A stretch of 64,000 bases of DNA, taken from Flaccisagitta enflata (Eukaryota > Chaetognatha > Sagittoidea > Aphragmophora). A model generated the notes under the pieces. It was given only the letters and a program-made list of their open reading frames with translations, had not been told where the DNA came from and did no database searches. The translations under genes were made by a program, and so were the position numbers. The first letter of the stretch is position 1. Every line of letters starts with the position of its first letter. The stretch lies in the NCBI GenBank assembly GCA_965153355.1, contig OZ231127.1, positions 19,034,001-19,098,000 on the forward strand. The letters are read 5' to 3'. Positions 26,782-49,209 of this stretch are shown piece after piece.

Positions 26782-27297
26782 AAGAATAAGTATTACTTCA
26801 GTGCAACAGCAGTGTGTGAGCAAAAAGTACAGATTCTTTGAAAGTTGTGAGATCCTCAATCCACAAAACTCATTTAGTACCAAAACTATTCATTCTATCT
26901 ATCCACTTTTTTTCATCAGGCTTCCCAAGACCCAAGAGCCTCAAATCTGTAATCTTGGATTCTTAATTAGCCCTCTCAGGCCTTCGTATCAGCCACCCCT
27001 GGCTCCTAATAAATCCTCCCTAACCCTCCCTAACTTGAAACCTGCCTTATCAGGTCTCAAGTCATACTAGTCACCCAACGACAATATGTAGTTAGTGATA
27101 CCCTTTGCCCTGCATTGTATGACTGTATGACTGTGATTGTAGGAGGAAGCAGGGAAGCAATCCTAAAGGGGACAAAGTCACACAGGGGCACTTTTGTATG
27201 TCCCACTGTATTGATTGAAGGTCTGATAGTAATGCTGCTTCAAGGCTGACTTGGTGAGGCATGACCAAGGCCTGAGAGAGAAGATTTTAGAATGTTA
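26782..27297. repeat. Degenerate minisatellite element remnant
   Basis: CCCTCTCAGGCCTTCG-type monomers, TGTAGTTAGTGATACCC and GGAAGCAGGGAAGCAATCC correspond to worn ends of the hairpin-bounded minisatellite family. Confidence 0.45.
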
Positions 27298-27892
27298 CTA
27301 CCTAGGAAAAAAGTCTACGTTCACTTGAGGGAACAATATATTTATGCTAAAAATGTAAACTAAACAAGGTGCTTTTTTTCTTGTTAACATCATTTGGTGT
27401 CCCGCCTAGGTTGTGACTACTACTGTTTGGCATTGTAACAATTTGCTGAGCCTCAATGTAAATTCTAACAAGATGTGTCATGAGAACTTTCCCGTAGCTT
27501 TTTATCACCCACTCAGTTGATATCACTCATTCCTCATATTCCAGATGCTTAATTTTGACAAAGATTATCGACTATAGTGACATTTGGACTGCCAGTGCAT
27601 GAAAAATATCCATTATAACAAAGAAAATATACAAAGACAATAACTCAATTCTTTGTTGACAACAGCGCTCACCAAAACTGATTTGATTCTCTTTTTTCTT
27701 CATTTTCCAAAAAGACATGTCATCATAAAATTGCTCTCATTTCTAATCGGTTAAAGCCACAAAAATAGGATTGGTCCCAAATGATAGATCTTTCAAATTA
27801 GTTTCTGAATCTCACCAATTTTTCTTACTTATCTTGACTAGAAGTATAGTAATTAATACTTATAGGTGAACGTAGACTTTTTTCCTAGGTAG
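27298..27892. mobile_element. TA-flanked MITE with 27-bp perfect terminal repeats
   Basis: Ends begin CTACCTAGGAAAAAAGTC and continue through ACGTTCAC, with the exact complement at the right end and TA on both sides. 595 bp, no coding frame, consistent with a Tc1/mariner-type non-autonomous element. Confidence 0.8.
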
Positions 27893-28545
27893 TACAGGGC
27901 TGACAAGGCCTTTAAGGCCTCTGAATGCTATTAATCCTTTGGGAGTTAATATGATTAGAGGTCAATGAGGGCTGACTGGAAGCTTGAGAGGACTGAGGAG
28001 GTTGATTTCAGGTTTCAAAGGGCTGATCAAGGGTCTAAGAGGGCAGATTTTAGGCCTTATAGGATTTATAAGAGGCCTGAGATGGCTGAAGGGGGCACAA
28101 AAAAATTACTAGATAGATGGTCAAACAAATGCAAGGTTGTATGTTGTACAGGCTTTCGTAGTTCATCCCCTTTGACAAATCTTCCTTCCCAATCTGCAGA
28201 TACACCTTCTCAAGTCTAAATTCTGCCTACCTAGGGCCCACATCAGTCCATTATCTGCAAATCAGCCCTCTCCACACTTTAGTGAGGCTTCCTATGCTTG
28301 ACATAGCACACTGAAACTTTCATAGCTCAATTCTGTGTTGAACCAAAAGTTAAATGTCCATCTGGTACTACCCCATAAACCCCACAAAAAGAGAAACAGA
28401 CTGGGATAAGGGCCTTTCAGGCTAATATTCATGAATATTGGAATCATAACAGGCCCTAAATGTAACTAAGGCATGTTGAACTTGTTCGGGGAGGGTAAGA
28501 TACAGACTGATTCACCCATTGTTCAAAAAGAATAATATTTCTTAC
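27893..28545. other. Minisatellite remnant and unassigned sequence
   Basis: GGCTGATTTAGGCC-like monomers to about 28280, then AT-rich sequence up to the splice donor of the minus-strand regulator exon. No further exon of that gene was found here. Confidence 0.35.
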
Positions 28546-33151
<4,606 letters not shown>

Positions 33152-34227
33152 CCTTCTCTTTTATACAGTTTGACGAAATAATTGGAGACTCACAAGCACG
33201 AGAGCTACAAAGAATGGTAAATCCAGTGTAATGCAGTTTTTTTTTTTCTCGATTAGTCCTTTATCAACTTTCCATCACATTGTAGAATGTAAGTCCAAAA
33301 TGTCCATTCATGATCACGATGTTATAAACGTCTTTGCTCTCAACTCAATCGTGTAAGAGACGTTTTCAGATTCAAGTTTATGCAACTTAGATTATTTTCA
33401 TCGTCGGCTTATTAGCGGAAATCCGTGAAATGGCGACAGCGCGATGAGGTAAGTTTAGAATAAGTTTGTTTCAAATTGAAACTGAGTGAAGAAAACAAGG
33501 CCGGATACACGGCAAGACAGTCAAAGCCGTGGATTAAGTGTGAGAGACGTCTTCGTGCGCAGGAAGCGATTAGAAAGATGAGAAATAAATACAGATTGAT
33601 GTAAAAAATTGCAAGATGCAGTTTCGTGGGATTTTTTGGAGGACAGTAGAGAGAGAATGGGAGAGTCGGATAAAGACGTGGAGCTGGAGAAAAAAGATAA
33701 TGAGAGAAAGAGAGTTGAGAGATAGAGACGTTGTCTGCGCGTGGAGCGGAACGGAGAATGAATGACACAGAGTCACTGACTTTGTGTTGTGGTGGAGGAG
33801 AGGAAAGGAATGAAGAGAGTGAGAGATTGGGAGAGAAATAGAGAGAGAGACGGAGAATGAAAGAAAGAGAGAGGCAGAGAGAGCGACATAAAAATATATG
33901 GAGATACGGAGAGAGTGTGAGAGAGAGAGAGACGGAGTCACGGAGGCGCGTTGATTTCTTTTTGGCCGACGACGCCGATGAAGGAGGAAGAGGAAGAGGA
34001 GAGAAATTGAAAGAGGAGGAGGAAGAGGAGCAAGAAAAGGAGAATAGGAGGAGGATGAGGATGAAACATCCGAAATAAGCGTGAAACGAAATTTCGGACG
34101 AAAGCGAGGGAGTGGGGTTGTGAGAAGAGGAAGAGAAAGGGGGTGGAGAGGAGAGAGGGAGGTGGGGAAGGAGGAACGGAGAAGGAGGAGGAAGGAGAAG
34201 GAATGAGAAATTGAGACGTCGTGTTGG

Positions 34228-34323
<96 letters not shown>

Positions 34324-34518
34324 ACGAAATTGAGTTAGTTCTGCATGAAGTCTGACTGCAACCCGCGTGTCTATGAGAGGAGGAAGAGGAAGAGGATCAA
34401 AAGAAAAAGAAGGTCTCTCAATTACAAAGTGTGAAAAGGAGGGAAGGGATCGTCTATTCACGTCGGCGGATGCGATAGAAGCCAATTGAAATTGAAACAG
34501 GGGGATCCTATTGAAAAG

Positions 34519-34558
<40 letters not shown>

Positions 34559-34919
34559 GGAGGAGGAGGAGGAGGAGGAGGAGGAGGAGGAGGAGGATGG
34601 TGTTGATGATGATGTGGATGGTACTGATGGTAATGATATTGATGATGGTTTTTGTATTGTTAAAGAAGATGTCAAGAAAGAGGAGGAGGAGGAGGAGGAG
34701 GAGGTGAGTGACAAAAGGACGAAGGCAGTAAAGCAGAGAGAGGGTGGGAGAAACAAACGTAAGTAAGGAAAGGAAAGGAAAGAAAACTGCTTCTATGCCG
34801 TACAGCAAAGCCGGAATGTCCTTTCTTTCATAAGACTTAAGATACAAGTGCTGACAAGGACGGAGAAAGGTTTTAATCGTGGGTCCAAAATACGTGACGA
34901 GCATCAACAATGAATCTTG
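33152..34919. other. Purine-rich CpG-containing segment upstream of the minus-strand gene
   Basis: From 33560 the plus strand is a degenerate GAGA/GGAGGA tract, with a GA array at 34229-34320, GAT units at 34521-34557 and GAG units at 34556-34597. An isolated ACAAGGCCGGATACACGGCA fragment is at 33495. CT-rich promoters and 5' UTRs are common in animals, so this could be the upstream region of the regulator gene. That is only a position-based guess. Confidence 0.3.
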
Positions 34920-35301
34920 TTTTTAGTCGCGTGCTACGCGACTCTACACCCCGCTTTGTCGGTCCGTCGGTCGGTCGGTCGGTTGGTCGGTTAGTCGGTT
35001 GGTCCCCTTTTTATTTTTTCGGCATTTTTAAGCTTTTTGGGCTCACAGCTCCTTCCCAAATGCCATTATAAGTCATCCTAAGTCATTTTAAGTCATTTTG
35101 AGTCATTCTAAATCATTTCAAGTCATTTTATGTCATATCAGGTTATATCAAGTCACTTAAGTCAATAAGGTCAATATGGTCATTAAAGTCATTTAATGTC
35201 ATTTTAAGACATTTCAGGTCACCTTGAGTCATTTAAAGTCAATTTAAGTCATCTTAAGCTATTTATGTCCTGCACGCGACTTATAGGTGTTGGCCTTGTT
35301 T
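34920..35301 (-). mobile_element. Helitron-like element with decamer array, full-length copy
   Basis: A reverse copy: TTTTTAGTCGCGTGCTACGC, a CGGTCGGTCGGTTGG array, about fifteen AAGTCATTTT-type decamers (35065-35265), then GCACGCGACTTATAGGTGTT and the complement of AAACAAGGCC. Confidence 0.9.
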
Positions 35302-35486
35302 ACTTTCTTGCAGACGTTGGTCCCTTTCTAGACTACTCCATCTTCTTCTTCTTCCTCCTCCTCCCTGGTTACTTTCGCCTTCTTCTCCTTTTCTTCCTCA
35401 TCTTCTTCTTCTTTTTCTTCTTTTCTTCGACTTCCTCCTTCGCAGCCTCTTTTTGTTCTTCCTTCTTTTTTCTCGATTTACTCTTG

Positions 35487-35732
35487 ATTTTTAGTTGCGG
35501 ACACGCAACTCTATAAGAGGCTTTGTCCGTCCGTCCGTCCGTCCGTCCGTCCATCCGTCCGTCCGTCCGTCCATCCATCCGTCCGTCCGTCCGTCCGTCC
35601 GTCATGGTGATCGAGTTGAGAAGTGAGAAAACAGGCGTTTCGATACTTTTTGTGTAAGTCTGAGTGTTGGGGGTGAGTTGGATGCCCCTGCCCACCCGTC
35701 CGCAACGATATTGTGACCCCGCGTCACTTGTT
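35487..35732 (-). mobile_element. Helitron-like element, AGTTGCG subfamily
   Basis: A reverse copy with terminal hairpin AGTTGCGGACACGCAACT, a CCGTCCGTCCATCCG array of about 80 bp, and the complement of ACAAGTGACGCGGGGTCAC with sub-terminal GTTGCGGAC. Confidence 0.9.
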
Positions 35733-35822
35733 ACCGCTAAAATTTAATTCACCGTTTTTTAAAAGGGGATGTTTTCCTTGTTTGATGATTTGAGTTTTCG
35801 TTTTGTTATTGTTTTTGCTGTT

Positions 35823-36072
<250 letters not shown>

Positions 36073-36124
36073 CAGTTGTTGTTTTCGTTTTCGTTGTCGT
36101 TGTCGTTGTTGCTTTTGTTCTGAA

Positions 36125-36336
36125 TTTTAGTTTCGTACACGCAACTCTTTAATAGGCTTTGTCCGTCCGTCCGTTGTTATGTTGTTCCGTCGAGGTCATC
36201 AGAATGAAAAGTGGGTAAGTGTTTTAGATACTTTTTGTGTGAGTTTGAGCGTGGGGGGGGGGGTAAAGCTGTAGATGGAGGCTGGATGCCCCTGCCCACC
36301 CGTCCGCAACGATATTATGACCCCGCGACACTTGTT
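36125..36336 (-). mobile_element. Helitron-like element, AGTTGCG subfamily, short array
   Basis: A reverse copy: AGTTTCGTACACGCAACT hairpin with one stem mismatch, only three CCGT units, then GCCCACCCGTCCGCAACG and the ACAAGTGTCGCGGGGTC end. Confidence 0.85.
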
Positions 36337-36373
36337 TTCAAATTTGTTTGTTTTTTCTGTTTTTGATCAGATT

Positions 36374-36612
<239 letters not shown>

Positions 36613-36725
36613 AACATATTCGATACTTCCTGTTTATGTCTGTAACAAAGTGTGACTCGTCATTTATCCACTGTATTTATTATTTGTCGGTCTGCGTAAG
36701 TTCGTCTATTTCGAGACAGTCCGAA

Positions 36726-36943
36726 TTTTCCGTCGCATGCTACGCGCTACGCGACTCTACACCCCGCAATGTCGGTCCGTCGGTCGGTTGGTCGGTTGGT
36801 CGGTCAATCCCTTCTTTACTTTTTAGTTTTTTTCTTTAGCTTTTAGAGTGTGCGGCTCCTGCCCAGATGCCCTAGTGACCTTCTCCAGCACTGCTCCTGC
36901 TCACCCGCACGTGACTAGGGCAGCCGTGTATCCGGCCTTGTTT
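36726..36943 (-). mobile_element. Helitron-like element with duplicated hairpin arm
   Basis: A reverse copy. The terminal block GTCGCATGCTACGCGCTAC shows a small duplication. CGGTCGGTTGGTCGGTTGG and the complement of ACAAGGCCGGATACACGGC follow. Confidence 0.8.
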
Positions 36944-37272
36944 TCTTTCCATGGATGATCTTGCACGTTTTTGTGACGTTTTATAGCTGGCTAGATCGAT
37001 GTACTTATCATTTTGTTGTACCTGATGTCAGCTAGGGGAAGTAAAACTTGTCTTCCCTCTTCCATGGTGTGTGTGTGTGTGTGTGTGTGTGCGTGTGTGC
37101 ATTTGTTTGTCTTGCAAGTTCCTTCCTTTGATATCGTCAAACCACGCATTCGTACTGACATGAAAATTCAGTTGCTCAATCACATACGCACGACGTGCCT
37201 AAGGCCCTAAGGCTGAGCAAGACCAATATTCGATCCTGTGGAAGTAGGAACGCCGTTTGAAGTGAACTGAAG

Positions 37273-37602
<330 letters not shown>

Positions 37603-37603
<1 letters not shown>

Positions 37604-38887
37604 GAATAAAATGATACAATTTAAGGTGGAGTCGGCTGGCTGCCAGGCGGGATATCATTGTCGCAAATCAAACAGAAAGTCTGATGGAAAAACGGTGTTT
37701 TGTTACTTCCGTATTGTGTAAATTGAGGAAAATCGTTAGCAAGGTCACAGTGCGCTGAAATCCCCGAAAATGGGTCAGGTAATAACCTATGAGTTGGAAT
37801 CTGAATTATACAATTTTGATTTGAATTTCCCTAGTGGATCATTTGATATCATTTAGGATCATTTAGTATCTGTATGACAACTTGCTGTATCTCACGCAAT
37901 CCACAAATGAAACAAAGACTAAATGATACTCAGTCATGACTCTATAACAATGCCAGACGCTCAGCCGATACCAGTCGCAGAGCAGACAGGTGGACAGGGG
38001 CGGCATTGCGCATATTCATGCTTTTTGTTTCGTTCATTTCATACCCGACAGAGGAACGGACGGACCAATGAATGGATGGACATAGCTAATTGTAAAAGGA
38101 GAATGCAATAATGTAACTGAGTTTTAGATTCTTACTTCAGAATTTGCAAACCGCGCCAGTTGGTTAAGTTATGAGTAATGCGAATTCTCTTTTTACATGT
38201 TCCACGTGTTCTTTCACATGTGATTTGTTTGCAATTATCGCTACACTTTGGTTTTTAGAAAACGCAAGAAAGGAGCGAGAAGCAGAGATTCAAAGAAAAC
38301 AATTCCAACTCTCGTTGTTGCTAATATTGATTCATTTGCATTTCTGTCCTATGTTATGGCAGGGGTGTCAAGTAGAAGATTCATAAGCAAATGGTAGGTG
38401 TACATCGAACAGAAAATCAGTGATAGGCGCGAATGCGTCAGATGGACAACGGTACCACAATGGCCCAAATCCACAACCTCCTGTGATGATGTCAGTATCT
38501 TTATCAACTTTATCCACCAATACAGTTAGAGTTGATGACTTTTAGAACTACCTTCTTTCAAAACACTGCTCCTAATCCACCACCTTCGCTCCGCTCCTAA
38601 TACGCAGGGATGCGGACAGAAATGGCGAGCCCCTTTAGTGGCCTCTATTCTCAGCCCCCCCCCCCCCTCCGCTTACCACAAATCCCTTACCCCCCCCCCC
38701 CACTCTTTTGCAGATTTTCATAGTTTTCGAATTTCTTCATTAGTGGTTTAATAAATGTACATTTTGTTTGTATCTTACTTTCTTTCTTCTCTCACTTTTT
38801 TTCAGGGAGCACTGAGGACCCAAAACTCAAGTGTTAATTTTTTTTTCTCTTTATTTCTTTTTTTCTTCTTTTTGTAATTTTTCTATT
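37603..38887. other. Unassigned sequence
   Basis: No gene recognised. Two long C runs near 38657 and 38692 follow AAATGGCGAGCCCC, a looser counterpart of the block near 16330. TAGCAGCTCC/ATCCTGTAGAACACAG at 38893-38930 is a minisatellite-element end. Confidence 0.35.
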
Positions 38888-38992
38888 TTTGGGTAGCAGC
38901 TCCAAAAAGGACAAAATCCTGTAGAACACAGCCCCCTGCCTGGGAAAGAGTGTTACGGTGTCATCCTCTCTCCACACCCCCGCTCCTATGAC

Positions 38993-39193
38993 CAGGGTGT
39001 CACAAAGTGCCCGAGCACGCGAGCGGCGCTCGTAGGAAGCTAGCTAGGCTGGTAGGAAGGGAAGGAGAAGGGTGAGAAAAAGGAAAAAGAGGAAGAAGAA
39101 GAAGAGAGAAAAGAGGAAGAAGAAGAAGAGAGAAAAGAGGAAAAGAAGGAAGGAAAAAAGGAAGGAAGGAAGGAAGGAAGGAAGGAAGGAAAA

Positions 39194-39228
<35 letters not shown>

Positions 39229-40575
39229 GAAGGAAGGAAGGGAGGAAGGAAGGAAGAAAGAGAAAGAGAGGGGGAAGGAAGGAAGGAAGGAAGGAGGGAT
39301 GAAAGGAAGATAAAGAGGAAGAGGCTAGAAAAAAGAAAAAAAAGTTTGTTTTCCTTTTGTATATCAAGCTCCTGCAATTGTTTTTTTGTTTTTCTCAGTA
39401 CACAGTTCACCTACTACACAAGTTTTTTAAAAGATTTTCAGAGAAAGAATAAGCCATAAGAAATAATACAGTGGTAGTTGTTTTACTGATAGCCATCACT
39501 ACCTCTCTCCTTTCCTCCCTTCCTTCCTCTCTTCTTTCTATCCTTCCCTTCAACCTTCTTTTATTTTCTTCCTATTCTTTCCCACCTCCCTTTTATTTTT
39601 TCTCCTTCCTTCCTTCCTTCCTTCCTAGAAAGAAGAAGGGAAGGAAGGGAGGAAAGAAGAGAAATAGTGATGGTTATCAGTAAAACAACTACCACTGTAT
39701 TATTTCTCATGGCTTAATCTTTCCCTGAAAATCTTTTCAAAAAATTATGTAGTAGGTGTACTGTGTACTGAGAAAAACAAAAAAACAATTGCAGGAGCTT
39801 GATATTCAAAAGGAAAACAAATTTTTTTTTCTTTTTTTTTTTGTCTTTTTCTAGCCTCTTCCTCTTTCCTCCCTTCCTTCCTTCCTTCCTTGCTTCCTTC
39901 TTTTCTTTCTTCATCCTTTCCTTCCTTCCTCCCTTCTTTCTATCCTTCCTGCCTTCTTTTCTTTTCTTCTTATTCCTTCCTCCCTTTTTGTCCACTTTCC
40001 TACCTTCTTCGAATACCATCCTTCCTACCATTGCTTCCTTCCTTCCTCCCTCCCTTCCTTCCTTTCCTTACAAAGGACTAAAAAACCCAAATTTCAGAAA
40101 AATTATCTAGCCATGTATGTACTAACTCACTGACAGACCGACCGACAGAGCAGGTTGTAAAGCTGTGTGCAAGTGACTTTAAATTCTACATTTTCTTTTC
40201 CACAAACTTCATCATGATGGCCTTATACAGGGCGACCAAAGTTGCGTGAGGGTTAGAAGGGGCAGTGATAAAAAAGTCTCAAATGCCAGTTTAGATGATC
40301 AACCAAAGCCTTTAGGCTCAAATGTAGGTCTTAAGGCTCATATTTGAGCCCCAAGACCTGTGCTTTCATAAAGGTAAAAAAATTCTTCAAATTTTATAAT
40401 TCCTCATCAGCACAAGCATAGGTCATTGGTCCTTCTAGGGCTGCTGCTCCCCTCACCATCTCATCCCTTCACTTACTATTCTAGGAGCATCCAGAACTGC
40501 GATAATCATACGCATTTTCAGTAGGAAGGTACACTTGGAGAAATTTTGCTCGTAGGAAGCAAAAAATTTTGTGAC
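38993..40575. mobile_element. Foldback element with GGAA/CCTT arms and AGGGTGTCAC ends
   Basis: The arms match in inverse: CAGTGGTAGTTGTTTTACTG, TTGCAGGAGCTTGATAT-type and GGAAGGAAGG/CCTTCCTTCC tracts occur on both sides of a centre near 39590. The outer ends read CCAGGGTGTCACAAA (left) and TTTTGTGACACCCTG (right). The right arm holds an extra segment (40080-40500) with a minisatellite-element remnant. Confidence 0.65.
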
Positions 40576-40634
40576 ACCCTGCCTCTGACTATCTCAACTC
40601 TATCAACCCATATATGCACTAGGTTTTTAAAAAA

Positions 40635-41522
40635 ACAAGTGACGCGGGGTCACTATATCGTTGCGGACGGGTGGGCAGGGGCATCCAATCCTCAGCCTCA
40701 CCCCAACCCAACCCCCAACCACTCCCGCCACGCACTAACACACCCACACACACAATAACAACTGCAGTATCATAAATGTGTGTTTTTCGCGTTTTCAACT
40801 CGAGCCACTGCTGTCTCACATAAGGTTTGAGATAAGAATGATATTACTATGCGGTTTTTGCATTTTTGCAGAGTTCATGATTCATGAATCATGAGTATAC
40901 AAACCAAAGATTATCAAGTAGAAAATCTTTCCCAAGGCGCTTTTTGAAAAAAAATGAAAAATTCAAGATTTTTAGGTTCATTTTGCATAGACTTTTTTCA
41001 GGTTGGTTTGACCTGTCAATTGACAGCATAATGTTAATCCTGATGAAATTCCCTTTCACTTGATAGGTCGCACTATATAGTTTTCACAAAAAATGAAATT
41101 TTTATTTTTAAAGCCACCGTTACAAAACTACAGCGGTGGTCTTAAATATGAATTTTTCATTTCTTATGAAAACTATACAGTGCGACCTATCAAATGAATT
41201 GGAATTTTATCAGGATTAACATTATACAGTCAAAAGTTAGGTCAAACCAACCTAAAAAAATTTGTTTGCAAAATAATGCTAAAACCTTGATTTTTTCTTT
41301 TCTTTTTCAAAAAGCGCCACAGGAAAGATTTTTCTACTAGATGGTTTTTGATTTCTATACTCATGAACTCTGCAAAAATGCAAAAAAACGCATAGTAATA
41401 TCATTCTTGTCTCAAACCTTTTGTGAGACAGTAGTGGAGCGTGATGGGCCAAAGGACGGATGGACCGATGGACTGACCGACGTTCGGATAAAGCCTCTTA
41501 TAGAATTGCGTGTCCACAACTA
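40635..41522 (+). mobile_element. Helitron-like element split by a foldback element
   Basis: The 5' part (40635-40803) starts ACAAGTGACGCGGGGTCAC. The 3' part (41437-41522) has GGACGGATGGACCGATGGAC and ends with the stem TTGCGTGTCCACAACT. Between them lies the 40804-41436 foldback. Confidence 0.8.
40804..41436. mobile_element. Near-complete foldback (palindromic) element, 633 bp
   Basis: The two halves are inverted copies from CCACTGCTGTCTCAC to GTGAGACAGTAGTGG, with the centre at CCACCGTTACAAAACTAC..CGGTGG near 41125. Few mismatches, no coding frame. It lies inside a Helitron-like copy. Confidence 0.85.
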
Positions 41523-41681
41523 ACAAGGGCGGATACGTACACGGCAATCCAGTCACGGAAGGCTGGGCGGGAGCAGTAGTGCGAAGACCGCTTATAATTC
41601 AAAAATGTTATGGGACGGACGGACCGACCGACCAACCGACCAACACGGCAAGATGCAGAGTCGCGTGTCAGCGACTAAAAA
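41523..41681 (+). mobile_element. Helitron-like element, adjoining copy
   Basis: It starts ACAAGGGCGGATACGTACAC directly after the previous copy's CTAA, with GGACGGACCGACCGACC and an end stem GTCGCGTGTCAGCGACT. The two copies lie head to tail without a spacer. Confidence 0.85.
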
Positions 41682-41889
41682 TAGTTGCTCAACGCATCTG
41701 GGTCTCAGAGGCCATAATCTGGATCTAAAGGGCCAGATTCTTGATCTCAGAGGCCATGATATTGGTCTTAGGGGCCGAAACAAAGGACTTCAGTCTTCAG
41801 ACAAGAATTTAGGTTTTGTAGCCCATATTTGGATCACTTGCTTGGATTTGGGCCTATCAGGCAGAATTTGGTTCCAGGGGAATTTGGTT

Positions 41890-42920
41890 CCAGGGGGGTT
41901 GGGGCTAGAAATAGGAGGTGAGAGGATAGCACAGGTAGAGGGGGCCCGGTTCCTTGGAGTATGGGTGGACGGGGGCTTGAGATGGACCGGGCAGATAGAG
42001 CAGGTTAGGACCAAGGTGGGTCGGCTTCTGGGGGTCCTGGGCAGGGCTGGGAGGGTCCTGGGCAGTGGGTCCCTTCTCTCACTCTATAATGCGCTGGTCC
42101 TGCCACACCTGCAGTACTGCCTTATGGTGTGGGGGGATTTTGTGGGAGGGAGGAACCAGACAACGGGTGGGGCGCTTCTTCGGTACCAGAAGAGGTTTGC
42201 TGGCTTGATAGCTGGCAGAAGGGGGCGCTACCATGCTGACCCGCTCCTGGCCCAGTATGGCATGCTTAAGGTGGGGGACCTGTACAGACAACAGCTCCGG
42301 GTCCACGCCTGGCGCTTCTGGAGGGGCAGGCTTCCAGAGAACCAGGCAGCTATGCTGGGCAGGATTGAGGGGGTCCATGGGTATGGGACTAGGTCGGCAA
42401 GGGGGGGTCTCTATTTGTCCACTAGGGACCACGGGTCGGTGGGGTACAGGGTGCCCAAGGAGTGGGCGACGATTGGGGAGGCACAGAGGGGGGTGGCGTC
42501 GCTTGCGTCTTTTAAGAGGTGGTCGAGGGCTGGGTTCCTGGCTGGGTATGGGGGGTTTGAGTGCAGGGTGGTGGGGTGTGGGGTCTGTGCATGGGGAGGG
42601 TTACCTAGTTGACCTCGCAGCGCGGGCTTGGCGTTGGGCTGGTGCTGTCTCGACATATCTGAGATGAAGCAGAAAACTGGTTAGCTTCCCTTTCTGTATG
42701 TTCCATCGTCATCTCTATTGCCTGGTTACTGCCCGTATTTGCGCCTGATTGTCCTATATTCTACGCCTACCTATGCCTAACATCTCTATAAGAGTGACTT
42801 TGCCCGCTGATCTGACCTAGATGAATTACGCTTTACCTGTGATCTATGTGTTTATTCTTTCTTCATTCTCATTATATTGTGCTACTGAATCAACATGAAA
42901 TTGAAAATAAGCTCGGAGAT
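41890..42920 (+). mobile_element. 5'-truncated non-LTR retrotransposon, 3' end of the reverse transcriptase ORF
   Basis: The frame from about 41890 to 42612 encodes the thumb and C-terminus of a LINE reverse transcriptase: GARFLGVWVDGGLRWTGQI, LLSLYNALVLPHLQYCLMVW, then a conserved tail with ALLRYQKRFAGLIAG and GVHGYGTRSARGG. The pattern (FLGV...D..L.W, YNALV.PHL.YC...WG) is that of CR1/L2/Jockey-type elements. The catalytic palm and the endonuclease are missing, so the copy is dead-on-arrival. It is much more GC-rich than its flanks and followed by about 300 bp of likely 3' UTR. The 5' junction has a duplicated GAATTTGGTTCCAGGG. Confidence 0.8.
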
Positions 42921-43616
42921 TGCACTGTTAATCTAATGCTTATACATTTGCCATGCTTTACATTTCTCTTTGCAGAATGAGCTTCAAAGGAGACAAAGCC
43001 CGAAGTCTTGTTGATCTTTTATTTCCTTTACTGATTCGAGATGAGTATCTAATCTGAGTAACACCCTCTACGGATTTTTTCGCTTCAAGATACATTTTTT
43101 GAAAACAAATGATCTCCTCAAAATGGGCCCATTTTGAGCAGATCATGGTGTATCTGCCAACAGTTTTCCGAAAAGAAAGTCAAATAGACAAAGAATGAGT
43201 ATAACGGTAAAAGCCTTCGTCCGGCGGTCAGTAAGTCTATCTCATTTATCTGATTATTGACGAAGGCTAATGAAAATAAGAAAATCACTGAGAGAGATTT
43301 AATGGCAACGGAATTTGCGTATCGATCAAAGGCGAGCAAGGCATCAGAAAAAGAGCGATAAGGAAGAGGAAAGCTAAAAATGGAATAATAAAAAAACCAA
43401 AGGTCAGCTAAAGAAAGAACTGAGCTAACGGCTCAATTCGCCTCTAATGTTTTAAACTTTTTTTTCTTGATTCATGCCAAAGTTTTTGTGACTATGCTGA
43501 TCGGTCGTTAATTTTGATACAAGAGGCGATTGCTGCGTCTGCAAAGATACCTTTGGGGAAGATTGATTATGCATACACGCCCGCTTAGAAAAAGACACAG
43601 CGAACCTATACCAATA
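42921..43616. other. Region upstream of the ROCO gene
   Basis: AT-rich, no clear promoter element and no upstream exon that could be joined with confidence. Confidence 0.35.

Positions 43617-49209
<5,593 letters not shown>

Noticed and set aside
33160-33168. TATAAAAG just upstream of the regulator ATG
   Set aside because: It lies only about 10 bases before the ATG, too close to act as a TATA box for that start.
33412-34485. Long minus-strand frame of 357 codons rich in Ser, Leu and Phe
   Set aside because: It spans a CT/GA microsatellite and degenerate purine DNA. Several frames are open together and no domain or splice support exists.
42079-42656. Minus-strand Pro-rich frames opposite the LINE
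   Set aside because: They are antisense shadows of the GC-rich reverse-transcriptase frame.
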